Part shown: positions 1 to 7,467 of the stretch, in pieces
Layout: each line of letters opens with the position of its first letter
Position numbering within the stretch: position 1 is the stretch's first letter
NCBI GenBank assembly: GCA_902806015.1
Contig: CADCUZ010000172.1
Span: forward strand, 1-19,047
Source: an uncultured Rubrobacteraceae bacterium
Lineage (GTDB): Bacteria > Actinomycetota > Rubrobacteria > Rubrobacterales > Rubrobacteraceae
Direction: 5' to 3'
Length of the DNA: 19,047 nucleotides
The notes under the pieces: generated by a model
The model's database searches: none
Told to the model about the DNA's origin: nothing
What the model saw: only the letters and a program-made list of their open reading frames with translations
Program-made: the position numbers and the translations under genes

Positions 1-1450
1 AGTACGTCTCCTTGTAACGGGCCGGGTCCTTGTATAGGGTGCGTAGCATGCCGGGCCAGGGCCTCTTCATGACCAGGTTGCCCTGACCCTCGCCCTCGAT
101 CTCGTTGCCCTCCTCATCGAAGAGGCCGGCGGAGATGCCGGGGAAGGGCCTCGTGGCGCTACCGGGCTTAGCGGCGACGAGGCCGGGCAGGGGCGAGATC
201 ATGATGCCTCCCGTCTCCGTCTGCCACCAAGTATCGACGATGGGGCACCGGCCCCCGCCGACGTGCTCGTGGTACCACTCCCAGGCCCTGGGGTTGATCG
301 GCTCGCCGACCGTTCCGAGCAGGCGTAGGCTCGAAAGGTCGTGCTTTTCGAGGTCCTCGGTGCCGCCCTTCATGAACGCCCGGATTACGGTGGGCGCGGT
401 GTAGAGCACGTTGACCCCGTGCCGCTCTATTATGTCCCAGAAGCGGTCGGCCTTAGGGTAAGAGGGGGTGCCCTCGAACATCAGGCTCGTCGCCCCGTTG
501 GAGAGCGGCCCGTAGACGAGGTAGGAGTGCCCCGTCACCCAGCCGACGTCGGCCGTGCACCAGAAGAGGTCGTCGTCCTTTACGTCCAGCACCCAGCTCG
601 TTGTGGCCTTGACGTGCGTGAGGTAGCCACCGGAGGTGTGAACGATGCCCTTGGGCTTGCCCGTCGAGCCGGACGAGTAGAGGATGTAGAGGATGTCCTC
701 GGAGTCCATCTCCTCGGCCGGGCACTCGGCGTCCGCCTCCTGCACGAGCTCGTCGTACCAGTTGTCGCGGCCCTCGGTAAACTCGACCTCGTCCCCGGTG
801 CGACGCACCACGACCGTGCTCTCGATGCTCGGGGTGTCCCGGAGCGCCTCGTCGGCGTTCTTCTTTAGGGGGGTCTTGCGGCCGCCGCGGGGGGCCGCGT
901 CGGCGGTAACGAGGACCTTCGCCTCGCAGTCGTTGATCCGGTCGCGCAGGGAGTCGGCCGAGAAGGCGCCGAAGACGACCGAGTGCGGGGCGCCGATGCG
1001 GGCGCAGGCCAGCATGGCGATGGCGAGCTCGGGGATCATGGGCAGGTAGATGGAGACGGGGTCCCCCTTCTCCACCCCTAGCCCCTTGAGCACGTTGGCG
1101 AACTTCTTGACCTCGGCCGTGAGCTCTGAGTAGGAGTAGGATTTGCCACCGCCCGGCTCGTCGGACTCCCAGACGAGGGCGGCCTTGTCCCCCCGGCCCT
1201 GTTCCACCTGGTAGTCCAGGCAGTTGTAGGCGACGTTCAGCTTGCCGCCAACGAACCACTGGGCCTCGGGCGGGTCCCAATCAAGGACCCGGTCCCACTC
1301 CTTGAACCAGTGGAGCTGCCTGGCCCTCTCCTCCCAGAAGCCTTCGTGGTCCTTCTCCGCCTCGTCGTACACCGAGGCGTCGTTGACGTTGGCCCGCCGG
1401 ACGAACTCCTCCGGCGGCTCGTAGGTACGGATTTCGGTCTCTTCGGCCAT
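1..1450 (-). CDS. acs: Acetyl-CoA synthetase (AMP-forming), 3' end cut by window edge
   Basis: The frame is open from ATG at 1450 to the left edge, giving 483 codons. The family is about 650 residues, so roughly the last quarter, including most of the mobile C-terminal lid with its regulatory lysine, is outside the window. The enzyme activates acetate with ATP to acetyl-AMP and then acetyl-CoA in the cytoplasm. Visible adenylate-forming motifs are the P-loop YSSGSTGKPKG at about residues 258-268, GEP at 382-384, and the Acs signature DTWWQTETGG at 406-415, whose tryptophans limit the acyl pocket to acetate. The start is supported by a GGGAAGGGAG ribosome-binding site a few bases upstream. It is divergent from the sulfatase gene, and a good sigma70-like promoter lies about 140 bases upstream (1591-1619). 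Propionyl-CoA synthetase is a less likely alternative because of the WWQTETGG motif. Confidence 0.95.
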   Translation of the reverse strand, partial: MAEETEIRTYEPPEEFVRRANVNDASVYDEAEKDHEGFWEERARQLHWFKEWDRVLDWDPPEAQWFVGGKLNVAYNCLDYQVEQGRGDKAALVWESDEPGGGKSYSYSELTAEVKKFANVLKGLGVEKGDPVSIYLPMIPELAIAMLACARIGAPHSVVFGAFSADSLRDRINDCEAKVLVTADAAPRGGRKTPLKKNADEALRDTPSIESTVVVRRTGDEVEFTEGRDNWYDELVQEADAECPAEEMDSEDILYILYSSGSTGKPKGIVHTSGGYLTHVKATTSWVLDVKDDDLFWCTADVGWVTGHSYLVYGPLSNGATSLMFEGTPSYPKADRFWDIIERHGVNVLYTAPTVIRAFMKGGTEDLEKHDLSSLRLLGTVGEPINPRAWEWYHEHVGGGRCPIVDTWWQTETGGIMISPLPGLVAAKPGSATRPFPGISAGLFDEEGNEIEGEGQGNLVMKRPWPGMLRTLYKDPARYKETY

Positions 1451-1590
1451 CGTTCTCCCTTCCCTCGTGTTACGCAACAGGGCTACGCAAAAAACGTGAG
1501 GCAAACCCGCTTCGGCCGGTCTCCGGGACCGGGCCCCGACTTGCGCATCGTTCGCAGGGGTTCCCTTTCCACCTCACCCACACCGTCCGT

Positions 1591-1619
1591 ACAATATTAC
1601 CCGTTGCGGCGCCGGTCAA
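1591..1619 (-). promoter_or_regulatory. Candidate sigma70-type promoter for acs
   Basis: Read on the minus strand: -35 TTGACC at 1619-1614, a 17-base spacer, and -10 TATTGT at 1596-1591. Transcription would start near 1584, leaving an untranslated leader of about 130 bases before the acs ATG. The divergent space 1451-1707 holds no other clear feature; no comparably good plus-strand promoter is seen for the sulfatase gene. Confidence 0.5.
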
Positions 1620-1707
1620 TCATCGGTTTTCCGCGCGCAGGACAAGGGCAGGATCGCGTGAAAACTTTGTTAAACTCTGCCGCATTTGTGGCGGCTAACC
1701 AGGGCAC

Positions 1708-3618
1708 GTGGGCGTCGTGAAGCGCCTCAATAGCCTCCTGACGCGTGGGGATTGGATCTACCTCGCGAGCCTCCTCGCGCCCCTGTTCGCCTACAACGTC
1801 GCCCTGAAGGTGGTCCGCGTCGTTACCCGGCCCGACCCGCCGGGCCTCCTCGGTTTCCTGGACCAGGTGCGTTCGGACCTGCTCTTCAACCTCGGGTTTG
1901 CCGCGCTCTGGGTCGGCGTCTTCGCCGTCGTGAGCGGCGGTTGGCCCCGCCGCGCGATCCTCGTGCTCTTCCATCTCTCGGTGGTGGTCGTCGTCATCCT
2001 GACGACCAGCGCCCACTTTTTCTACACGACGACGGGCTCGACGCTGGACCTGAGCTTCGTGATCGTCTCGGCCTCCTCCCTGGGCGAGATCCAGGGCGTC
2101 ATAGGCTCGGAGACGACCATCTCGCACTGGGCCCTGGTCTCCCTGATCCTCTTCTACGCCCTGGCGGGCCCGGCACTCATTACCCGTCTGGTCACCGGCA
2201 CCTGGGAGTCCCCGGTGGCAGGGGACGCGAGACGCTCGGTCCGTGGCCCTCTCGCGGTGGGCCTGGCGGCGCTCCTGTTCTTCTCCCTCTCGGTGGTGCC
2301 GAGCGTGACCAACGCCGGAAACGCCTTCGCCCGGGACCCCCTGGCGAACATGGTCGTCAACGAGGTCGCCAACACGGAGGTCGAGGCCTCGGTCTCGCCC
2401 GAGTCCCTCCCCACGAACACGAGCCTCTCCCCCACACCGAAGACCGAGAAGCGCAACGTGGTGATGATCTTTCTGGAGTCCACCCGCGCCCGATCGACCA
2501 CGCCGTACAACGACGACATCACCACCACGCCCTTCCTGGACGAGCTCTCCAAGGAGAGCCTGATGGCGGAGCGGGCTTACGCGGTCGTCCCCCACACCTC
2601 GAAGGCCCTCCTGGCGACGATCTGCGGGGTGGTGCCCCCCCTCGACACCCAGAAGACGGAGTCAGAGCCCGGGATCATACCCGCCCGGTGCTTGCCTGAA
2701 CTCCTGGGGGAGGAAGGCTACAACACGGCCTTTTTCCAGTCGGCCACGAAGACCTTCGAGAGGCGCCCGCAGCTCGTTGAAAACTTCGGGTACGACCACT
2801 TCCGGGCGATAGAAGGTATGGACAAGACGGGCTACCAGCGGGTCAACTACTTCGGCTACGAGGACGAGATCATGCTGAAGCCCAGCCGCGAGTGGCTTGC
2901 AGAGAACGGCGATAAGGGCCCGTTTATGACCTCATACCTGACGGTCACGCCCCACCACAACTACGTGGTCCCGGGCCGCTACGGCACTGAGAAATACTCG
3001 TCGGACCCCGAGCTGAACAGGTACCTAAACACCGTCCGCTACCAGGACTTCTTCCTGGAGAAGCTCTTCGATCAGTACAAGGATCTCGGTCTCTACGAAG
3101 AGACCATCTTCGTGATCCTGGGCGACCACGGCGAGGGCTTCGGCGAGCACGGCCTCAAGCAGCACGACAACACGATCTACGAGGAGGGCCTGCACATACC
3201 CCTTCTCATCCACGATCCGAAGCGCCCCGAGCCGAGGCGCGTCGAGGAACCCGTGGACGAACTCGACGTCCTGCCGACGGTCGCGGACGTGCTCGGGTAC
3301 GGCATCGAGGGCGGCGCCTACCCCGGCTTCTCGCTGCTTTCCCCGCCGGAAGACCGGAAACTGATGACGAGTTGCTACCACGAGCGGACGTGCCTGGCGA
3401 GCATCGAAGGTGACGAGAAGTATATCTACTCCTACGGGAACCGCGGCGAGGAGTACTACGACCTCTCGGAGGACCCGAAGGAGCAAAAAAACCTGATCGA
3501 GGGGCAGAACGAGAAAAAGATAGAAGCCCTTCGTGACGACCTGCTGGCCTGGGAGGCCCGCGTCCGGTCTTCCTACGAGCAGCGACGCCCGCGGGAAGGA
3601 ACTACCGCCACCGAGTAG
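1708..3618 (+). CDS. Membrane-anchored sulfatase / LTA-synthase-like phosphotransferase
   Basis: This is a 636-residue protein with about five hydrophobic segments in the first 205 residues (near 15-37, 58-78, 82-103, 139-160, 181-200), then a linker and an extracytoplasmic alkaline-phosphatase-fold domain from about residue 249. Metal-site and catalytic candidates are E257 in MIFLEST, T297/S298 in PHTSKALLATICG, TPHHNY at 414-419 and GDHGEGFGEHG at 472-482. The C-terminal YDLSEDPKEQKNL is typical of sulfatases. There is no Cys/Ser-X-Pro-X-Arg formylglycine motif, so the nucleophile is probably Thr or Ser, as in lipoteichoic acid synthases and phosphoglycerol/phosphoethanolamine transferases. 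The architecture fits a transferase acting on cell-envelope polymers or lipids, but the substrate cannot be read from sequence. The GTG start at 1708 has AGGG three bases upstream; GTG 1717 is possible. The gene appears monocistronic. Confidence 0.85.
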   Translation: MGVVKRLNSLLTRGDWIYLASLLAPLFAYNVALKVVRVVTRPDPPGLLGFLDQVRSDLLFNLGFAALWVGVFAVVSGGWPRRAILVLFHLSVVVVVILTTSAHFFYTTTGSTLDLSFVIVSASSLGEIQGVIGSETTISHWALVSLILFYALAGPALITRLVTGTWESPVAGDARRSVRGPLAVGLAALLFFSLSVVPSVTNAGNAFARDPLANMVVNEVANTEVEASVSPESLPTNTSLSPTPKTEKRNVVMIFLESTRARSTTPYNDDITTTPFLDELSKESLMAERAYAVVPHTSKALLATICGVVPPLDTQKTESEPGIIPARCLPELLGEEGYNTAFFQSATKTFERRPQLVENFGYDHFRAIEGMDKTGYQRVNYFGYEDEIMLKPSREWLAENGDKGPFMTSYLTVTPHHNYVVPGRYGTEKYSSDPELNRYLNTVRYQDFFLEKLFDQYKDLGLYEETIFVILGDHGEGFGEHGLKQHDNTIYEEGLHIPLLIHDPKRPEPRRVEEPVDELDVLPTVADVLGYGIEGGAYPGFSLLSPPEDRKLMTSCYHERTCLASIEGDEKYIYSYGNRGEEYYDLSEDPKEQKNLIEGQNEKKIEALRDDLLAWEARVRSSYEQRRPREGTTATE

Positions 3619-3622
3619 GTCC

Positions 3623-3652
3623 CTGGCAGCGCCCTACCTCTTTCCCTAGACT
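3623..3652 (+). promoter_or_regulatory. Candidate promoter for fabI
   Basis: A -35-like CTGGCA at 3623-3628 and a -10-like TAGACT at 3647-3652 are separated by 18 bases. Transcription from near 3659 would give a leader of about 33 bases carrying the GGAGG of fabI. Each hexamer matches consensus at four of six positions, so this is suggestive only. Confidence 0.35.
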
Positions 3653-3691
3653 GTGCCCGAGCTTGTGGAGAACGGAGCCCCTGGAGGCAAG

Positions 3692-4471
3692 ATGGCTGGA
3701 CTGCTCGAAGGCAAAAAGGTGCTGGTCACAGGCGTCCTGGACCGCCGCTCCATCGCCTACTCGGCGGCGCGGCTTGCGGCCGAGCAGGGCGCGGAGGTGG
3801 CCTTAAGCAGCTTCGGCCGCGCCCGCAGCCTCACCGAACGCACCGCCAAACGCCTCGACCCCCAGCCCCCGATCCTGGAGCTGGACGTGAACAAGCCCGA
3901 GGACATCGAGGCGGTCGCCAAAGACCTGAAAGAGCGCTGGGGCGAGCTCCACGGCGTCGTCCACGCCATCGCCTTCGCCCCCGAAGACGCCCTCGGCGGC
4001 AACTTCCTCACCGCGGAGTGGCCCTCCGTCGCCACCGCGGTCCAGACCTCGGCCTTCTCCCTCAAGGCCCTGGCCGTCGGCCTCTCCGACCTCATGCAGC
4101 CGGGCGCCTCCGTCGTCGGCCTGGACTTCGACGCCCGCGTCGCGTGGCCCGCCTACGACTGGATGGGCGTCGCCAAGGCCGCCCTGGAGTCGACCTCGCG
4201 CTACCTGGCGCGGGACCTTGGCGAGAAGGGCATCCGGGTGAACCTCGTCTCCGCCGGCCCCGTAAAGACCCTCGCCGCCAAAGGCATCAGCGGCTTCGGG
4301 GAGATAGAGGGCGAGTGGGGCCGCCAGGCGCCGCTCGGATGGGAGACCACCAACCCCGAGCCCGTCGGCCGGGCAGTGGTGAGCCTTCTCTCCGACTGGT
4401 GGCCGGCGACGACCGGGGAGCTGATCCACGTGGACGGCGGCTACCACGCGATGGGGGCGCCGATCAGGTAG
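3692..4471 (+). CDS. fabI: Enoyl-[acyl-carrier-protein] reductase (NADH), InhA-like
   Basis: This 259-residue short-chain dehydrogenase/reductase reduces the trans-2-enoyl group at the end of each fatty-acid elongation cycle. It has the N-terminal Rossmann segment VTGVLDRRSIAYSAAR (12-27), LELDV at 62-66, the FabI-type Y-x6-K pair Y155/K162 in AYDWMGVAKAALES, DFD at 145-147, and the C-terminal SDWWPATTGELIHVDGG. The spacing and the DFDARVAWPAYDWM segment resemble mycobacterial InhA more than proteobacterial FabI. I chose ATG 3692 because GGAGG (3683-3687) lies four bases upstream; the frame is open back to GTG 3653, but that would add 13 residues not usual in the family. The loop normally reading HSIGF reads HAIAF (91-95). 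The gene is convergent with the dnaB operon. Confidence 0.94.
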   Translation: MAGLLEGKKVLVTGVLDRRSIAYSAARLAAEQGAEVALSSFGRARSLTERTAKRLDPQPPILELDVNKPEDIEAVAKDLKERWGELHGVVHAIAFAPEDALGGNFLTAEWPSVATAVQTSAFSLKALAVGLSDLMQPGASVVGLDFDARVAWPAYDWMGVAKAALESTSRYLARDLGEKGIRVNLVSAGPVKTLAAKGISGFGEIEGEWGRQAPLGWETTNPEPVGRAVVSLLSDWWPATTGELIHVDGGYHAMGAPIR

Positions 4472-4498
4472 GCCTCGACACGGCTTTGAAGGGTTTGC

Positions 4499-4535
4499 CC
4501 AGGAAAAAAAGGCCTGACCCGTAATGTTTTCCTGG
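4499..4535. terminator. Inverted repeat between convergent fabI and dnaB operon
   Basis: CCAGGAAAA (4499-4507) and TTTTCCTGG (4527-4535) form a perfect nine-base-pair stem with a 19-base loop. On the minus strand the 3' half carries a run of seven T. It lies 28 bases after the fabI stop and downstream of the minus-strand operon, so a two-way terminator role is likely, but there is no clean T tract after the stem on the plus strand. Confidence 0.4.
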
Positions 4536-4556
4536 TGGACTACTACTGGACCCCGT

Positions 4557-4655
4557 CTAGCCGCTAGCCGAACCTGACGGTCCGCTCCTTTCTGTGCCGC
4601 TTGCGGTGCCCGTCCTCGTGGGCCCGCACCCTTCGTTGGCGCTTCTCCTGCCCAT
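4557..4655 (-). CDS. Possible tiny (about 30-residue) protein gene, frame uncertain
   Basis: Downstream of dnaB on the same strand, AAGGAG (4666-4661) sits five bases before ATG 4655, an excellent initiation site. The ATG frame encodes 32 residues rich in Gly, Ser and Thr and ends at 4557; its third codon positions are only about two-thirds G or C. The neighbouring frame, entered at the first G after AT (4653) and ending at TAG 4566-4564, has about 90% G/C at third positions, as expected for a real gene here, and encodes an extremely basic peptide (begins GQEKRQRRVRAHEDG, ends RKERTVRFG). That frame has no start codon of its own near the Shine-Dalgarno. One extra G would give a 30-residue basic protein resembling tiny ribosome-associated proteins in character only. 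I do not recognise a family. Confidence 0.4.
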   Translation of the reverse strand: MGRRSANEGCGPTRTGTASGTERSGPSGSASG

Positions 4656-4764
4656 TTTCACTCCTTAGCGGTGTGAAGCTATAGTGACTGCTAAGAAGCG
4701 AGGTGAGCCACGAATGCTTAGACTTAAATCGCCTGCAAATCGTGCGGTTTTGGCCCAAGCCGTT

Positions 4765-6918
4765 CTAAGAGCGGCGCGCGAGCGAGGCGAACTTGGTGTA
4801 CTGCTCCAGCCACGCGAGCTGCACCTTGCCCGTCGGCCCGTTGCGGTGCTTGCCGACGATGACCTCGGCTATGCCCTTGTCGTCCGAGTCCGAGTTGTAA
4901 TACTCGTCCCGATACAAGAACATCACCATGTCCGCGTCCTGCTCGATGGCGCCCGAATTGTGACTGACGATGCCATCGGCGAGCCAAGAGGCGGGGCCAG
5001 GCACGGTCAGATCGAAGACCTCCTCCTCCTCTCCCGCGGGGTTCACTTCTATCACGCGGTCCCAGAAGAGATCGCTCTCCGCGTCGGCGATCAGCGTTTC
5101 GTCTTCGAGGAGGCCGTCGTACTCGAACATCAGGGCACGCGAGGGCGAGAACCGGAACCGCGTCTGGCCAAAGACGCCCAGCCCTCGCGGCCAGCGATTT
5201 ACCCTGGCGGGATGCCGCCGGTTGCCGGTGCCGCTCAGGACGAATTGGTGCCGGTTGCCCCTCCCGGCGTTGCGGTTCACTTTTACGCCGAACTCGTCGA
5301 TGGCCGCCTCGTCGCCGAGGCGACCGTTCTCTTCAGAGGCCGTGCGGTAGCCCGCCGGATGACCGCTCAGGTAGCTGCCGTCCCCGAGCAGTGCCAGATG
5401 GGCCTCAGACCACCCGTCGGCAACACCTGGCTCGGGTACACCGCGAGCCACGGCTATCCTGTCGCCGCGACGCAACGCTCCCACACGAACCCAACCGTCC
5501 GCGCCGAAGAGCCGGTGCCTGGCGGTGGCCCGGATCTCGCGCCCGCTGGCGAGCCGTACCGTGAAAACCGGGCGCCGACCCACGGACCAGACGAGGTCTG
5601 CCTCAGCTTCGATGACCTTTCCTCCAGGCGACATGGCAAGCACGCGCGGCGTCGTGCCCACGAGCTCCCGCACGGGCATGCGGCGCCCATCCGCAAGCAG
5701 CAAGGGCGTATCCCCGGCCACACAATCGCGAAGGTCCGAGAGCATCGGGCGTTTGTCGTGGCGGGATTCTACGGCGCGGGAGAGCTGGGCTATGGCGAGG
5801 ACGGGGACGTCGAGGTCGCGGGCGAGGACCTTGAGGCCGCGGCTGATCTCGGCGATCTCCTGCTGGCGGTTGTCGTTGCGGCTGCCCTGCCCGACCATGA
5901 GCTGCAGGTAGTCCACCACGACCAGGGAGAGCGGCGGCCCGCCCAGGGCACCGAGCTGGCTGGCGAGACGCCTCACCTTGGCCCGCATCTCCATCAACGT
6001 GACGCCCGCCGTGTCGTCGATCCAGATGGGCGCCTCGCTCACCTGCGCCACTCCCCGCAAAAGCTTCGGCCAGTCCTCGGCTTTCACGTTCCCGCTGCGG
6101 AGCGCCTGCGCCGGGATGCGTGTGGTTTGGGAGATGAGCCGCTGGACCAGCTGCTCCTTGCTCATCTCCAGGGAGAAGATCGCCACCGGCATCTTTTTCT
6201 CCCCGCTTGCGTGCCATATGGCGTTGAGAGCCATTGCCGTTTTTCCCATCGCTGGCCTGGCGGCCAGGACGACGAGGTCGCTCTTGTGGAAGCCGGTGGT
6301 GAGGCGGTCGAGGTCCTCAAAGCCGGTCTCCACGCCGGTGACTTCGCCCTCCTGTTCGTAGAGGCGTTGGATCATCTCGAGCGCCCCTGGCGCGAGCTCG
6401 GAGACGGGGGCCAGGTGATGCCTGAGCGTGCGGTTGGAGACGCCGTAGATGAGCTGCTCGGCGGAGTCGAGCGCCTCGCTCACGTCTTCGGGTTCGCGGA
6501 AGGCGTCCTCCGTTATGCGGCTGCCGACGTCTATTACGGAGCGGAGCAGGGCCTTGCCGCGAACTATCTCGGCGTAACGGGCGGCGTTCGAGGCGGTGGG
6601 GACACTCTCGACGATCTGGAAGACGTAGGCCCGGCCGCCGACGCGCTCGAACTCGTTGATCGAGCTGAGCTCGTTGCTGAGCGTGATCTGGTCTATGCGG
6701 TCCCCGCGCGAGTAGAGCCGCATCATGGACCCGTAGATGATTCGGTGCGTCTCCGAGTAGAAGTCCTCAGGGGAGAGCTGCTCGGCCACCACCGCAACCG
6801 CCGTCTCGGAGACCAGCAACGCCCCTATAACGGCCCGCTCGGCGTCCAGATCGTGCGGCGGCACGCGGGAGGCATCGGCCCCCGTCTCAACGCTCCGCAT
6901 CCTTCCCCGACGCTCCAT
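4765..6918 (-). CDS. dnaB: Replicative DNA helicase DnaB with in-frame intein
   Basis: The precursor is 717 residues from ATG 6918 and the mature helicase about 461, normal for DnaB. It unwinds DNA ahead of the fork as a hexamer and recruits primase. Counting from the most upstream possible codon (GTG 6939), the N-terminal domain begins PPHDLDAERAVIGALL (27-42), Walker A is ARPAMGKTA (227-235), Walker B is VVVDYLQLM (340-348), and residues 406-661 are the intein, after which SGAIEQDADMVMFLYRDE resumes the helicase. GTG 6939 is unlikely as start because it directly abuts a terminator-like hairpin; ATG 6918 has AGG six bases upstream, and ATG 6900 is an alternative. It lies downstream of rplI in the ribosomal operon. 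Confidence 0.93.
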   Translation of the reverse strand: MERRGRMRSVETGADASRVPPHDLDAERAVIGALLVSETAVAVVAEQLSPEDFYSETHRIIYGSMMRLYSRGDRIDQITLSNELSSINEFERVGGRAYVFQIVESVPTASNAARYAEIVRGKALLRSVIDVGSRITEDAFREPEDVSEALDSAEQLIYGVSNRTLRHHLAPVSELAPGALEMIQRLYEQEGEVTGVETGFEDLDRLTTGFHKSDLVVLAARPAMGKTAMALNAIWHASGEKKMPVAIFSLEMSKEQLVQRLISQTTRIPAQALRSGNVKAEDWPKLLRGVAQVSEAPIWIDDTAGVTLMEMRAKVRRLASQLGALGGPPLSLVVVDYLQLMVGQGSRNDNRQQEIAEISRGLKVLARDLDVPVLAIAQLSRAVESRHDKRPMLSDLRDCVAGDTPLLLADGRRMPVRELVGTTPRVLAMSPGGKVIEAEADLVWSVGRRPVFTVRLASGREIRATARHRLFGADGWVRVGALRRGDRIAVARGVPEPGVADGWSEAHLALLGDGSYLSGHPAGYRTASEENGRLGDEAAIDEFGVKVNRNAGRGNRHQFVLSGTGNRRHPARVNRWPRGLGVFGQTRFRFSPSRALMFEYDGLLEDETLIADAESDLFWDRVIEVNPAGEEEEVFDLTVPGPASWLADGIVSHNSGAIEQDADMVMFLYRDEYYNSDSDDKGIAEVIVGKHRNGPTGKVQLAWLEQYTKFASLARRS
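4957..5724 (-). mobile_element. DnaB mini-intein with eroded homing endonuclease
   Basis: The insert is 256 residues, starting at Cys406 (codon 5724-5722, CVAGDTPLLLADG) and ending with the His-Asn pair at 660-661 (Asn codon 4959-4957), followed by Ser as the +1 residue. Splicing blocks are intact: A at the N terminus, B with ATARHRLF (471-478, the TxxH motif), and the C-terminal EVFDLTVPGPASWLADGIVSHN split across blocks F and G. The centre keeps traces of a LAGLIDADG endonuclease: LALLGDGSYL (515-524) looks like a first LAGLIDADG motif missing several residues, and LGVFGQ (587-592) resembles the inter-motif region, but no second motif remains. It should splice but not home. It interrupts SDLRD/SGAIEQDAD, two residues before the position I recall for the Synechocystis DnaB intein. 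Confidence 0.9.
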
Positions 6919-6939
6919 AGACGACCTAGGATGCAACAC

Positions 6940-6969
6940 AAAGGCCCCCGTTACAAGACGGGGGCCTTT
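6940..6969. terminator. Strong hairpin between rplI and dnaB
   Basis: A perfect 12-base-pair stem, AAAGGCCCCCGT (6940-6951) with ACGGGGGCCTTT (6958-6969), closes a six-base loop. In the direction of transcription (minus) it is followed only by a T-poor tail (CCTTTGTGTT), so it may be a partial terminator or attenuator lowering dnaB expression relative to the ribosomal genes, or an mRNA processing barrier. Confidence 0.7.
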
Positions 6970-7007
6970 ACCCTGTGGTCCAGCTTGCGGGTGAACGTAC
7001 GATCGAG

Positions 7008-7457
7008 CTACAACTTGGGGACCACGATGACCTTGACGCTGGCCTCGACGTCGCCATGGACCTGGATCGGGACCTGGTGCGTGCCGAGGGATTTTATGGG
7101 CTCCTCGAGGCGGATCCTGCGCCGGTCAAGACGCACGCCGCGTGCCTTCTCGACGGCGGTGGCGACGTTGGCGGCGGTGACGGAGCCGAAGAGGCGCTCG
7201 TCCTCGCCGGTGCGGGCCTCGATGGTTATGACGGTCTTGTTGAGGATTGCGGCGACCTCCTCGGCCCGCTCGGCGAGTCGGCGGTCGCGCTCCTCGCTCG
7301 CGGCCATCTCGCGGCGGGCTTCTTCCATCTTGCCCGGGGTCGCCACCTCGGCCAGGTTGCGGGGGACGAGGAAGTTGCGGACGTAGCCGCGGCTTACGTC
7401 CACGATGTCGCCCCGCTGGCCGATCTTGTCGACGTCTTGGGTCAGTATCACCTGCAC
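7008..7457 (-). CDS. rplI: 50S ribosomal protein bL9
   Basis: The 149-residue product has the normal bL9 length. The N-terminal 23S-binding domain carries the family signature GDIVDVSRGYVRNFLVPRNLA (residues 16-36), a long charged helix at about 41-75 links the domains, and the C-terminal domain includes IEARTGEDERLFGSVT. bL9 sits at the base of the L1 stalk and affects translational fidelity. GTG 7457 is the start, with AGGGGGC upstream at good spacing. Its start lies 10 bases from the rpsR stop, and the strong hairpin 6940-6969 lies downstream before dnaB. Confidence 0.97.
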   Translation of the reverse strand: MQVILTQDVDKIGQRGDIVDVSRGYVRNFLVPRNLAEVATPGKMEEARREMAASEERDRRLAERAEEVAAILNKTVITIEARTGEDERLFGSVTAANVATAVEKARGVRLDRRRIRLEEPIKSLGTHQVPIQVHGDVEASVKVIVVPKL

Positions 7458-7467
7458 CGTCTGCCCC

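Noticed and set aside
1597..2595. A 332-codon minus-strand frame opposite the sulfatase gene
   Set aside because: It is an Arg/Gly/Asp/His-rich shadow of the GC-rich coding strand, with no ribosome-binding site. The plus-strand protein has clear catalytic motifs.
4680..4764. tRNA-like impression downstream of dnaB
   Set aside because: I could not form an acceptor stem, a TTCGA-type T loop or a proper anticodon arm on either strand.
4684..7386. A 900-codon open frame on the plus strand
   Set aside because: It lies opposite dnaB, intein and most of rplI. Its sequence has no family features and its openness follows from the high-GC codon bias of the real genes on the other strand.
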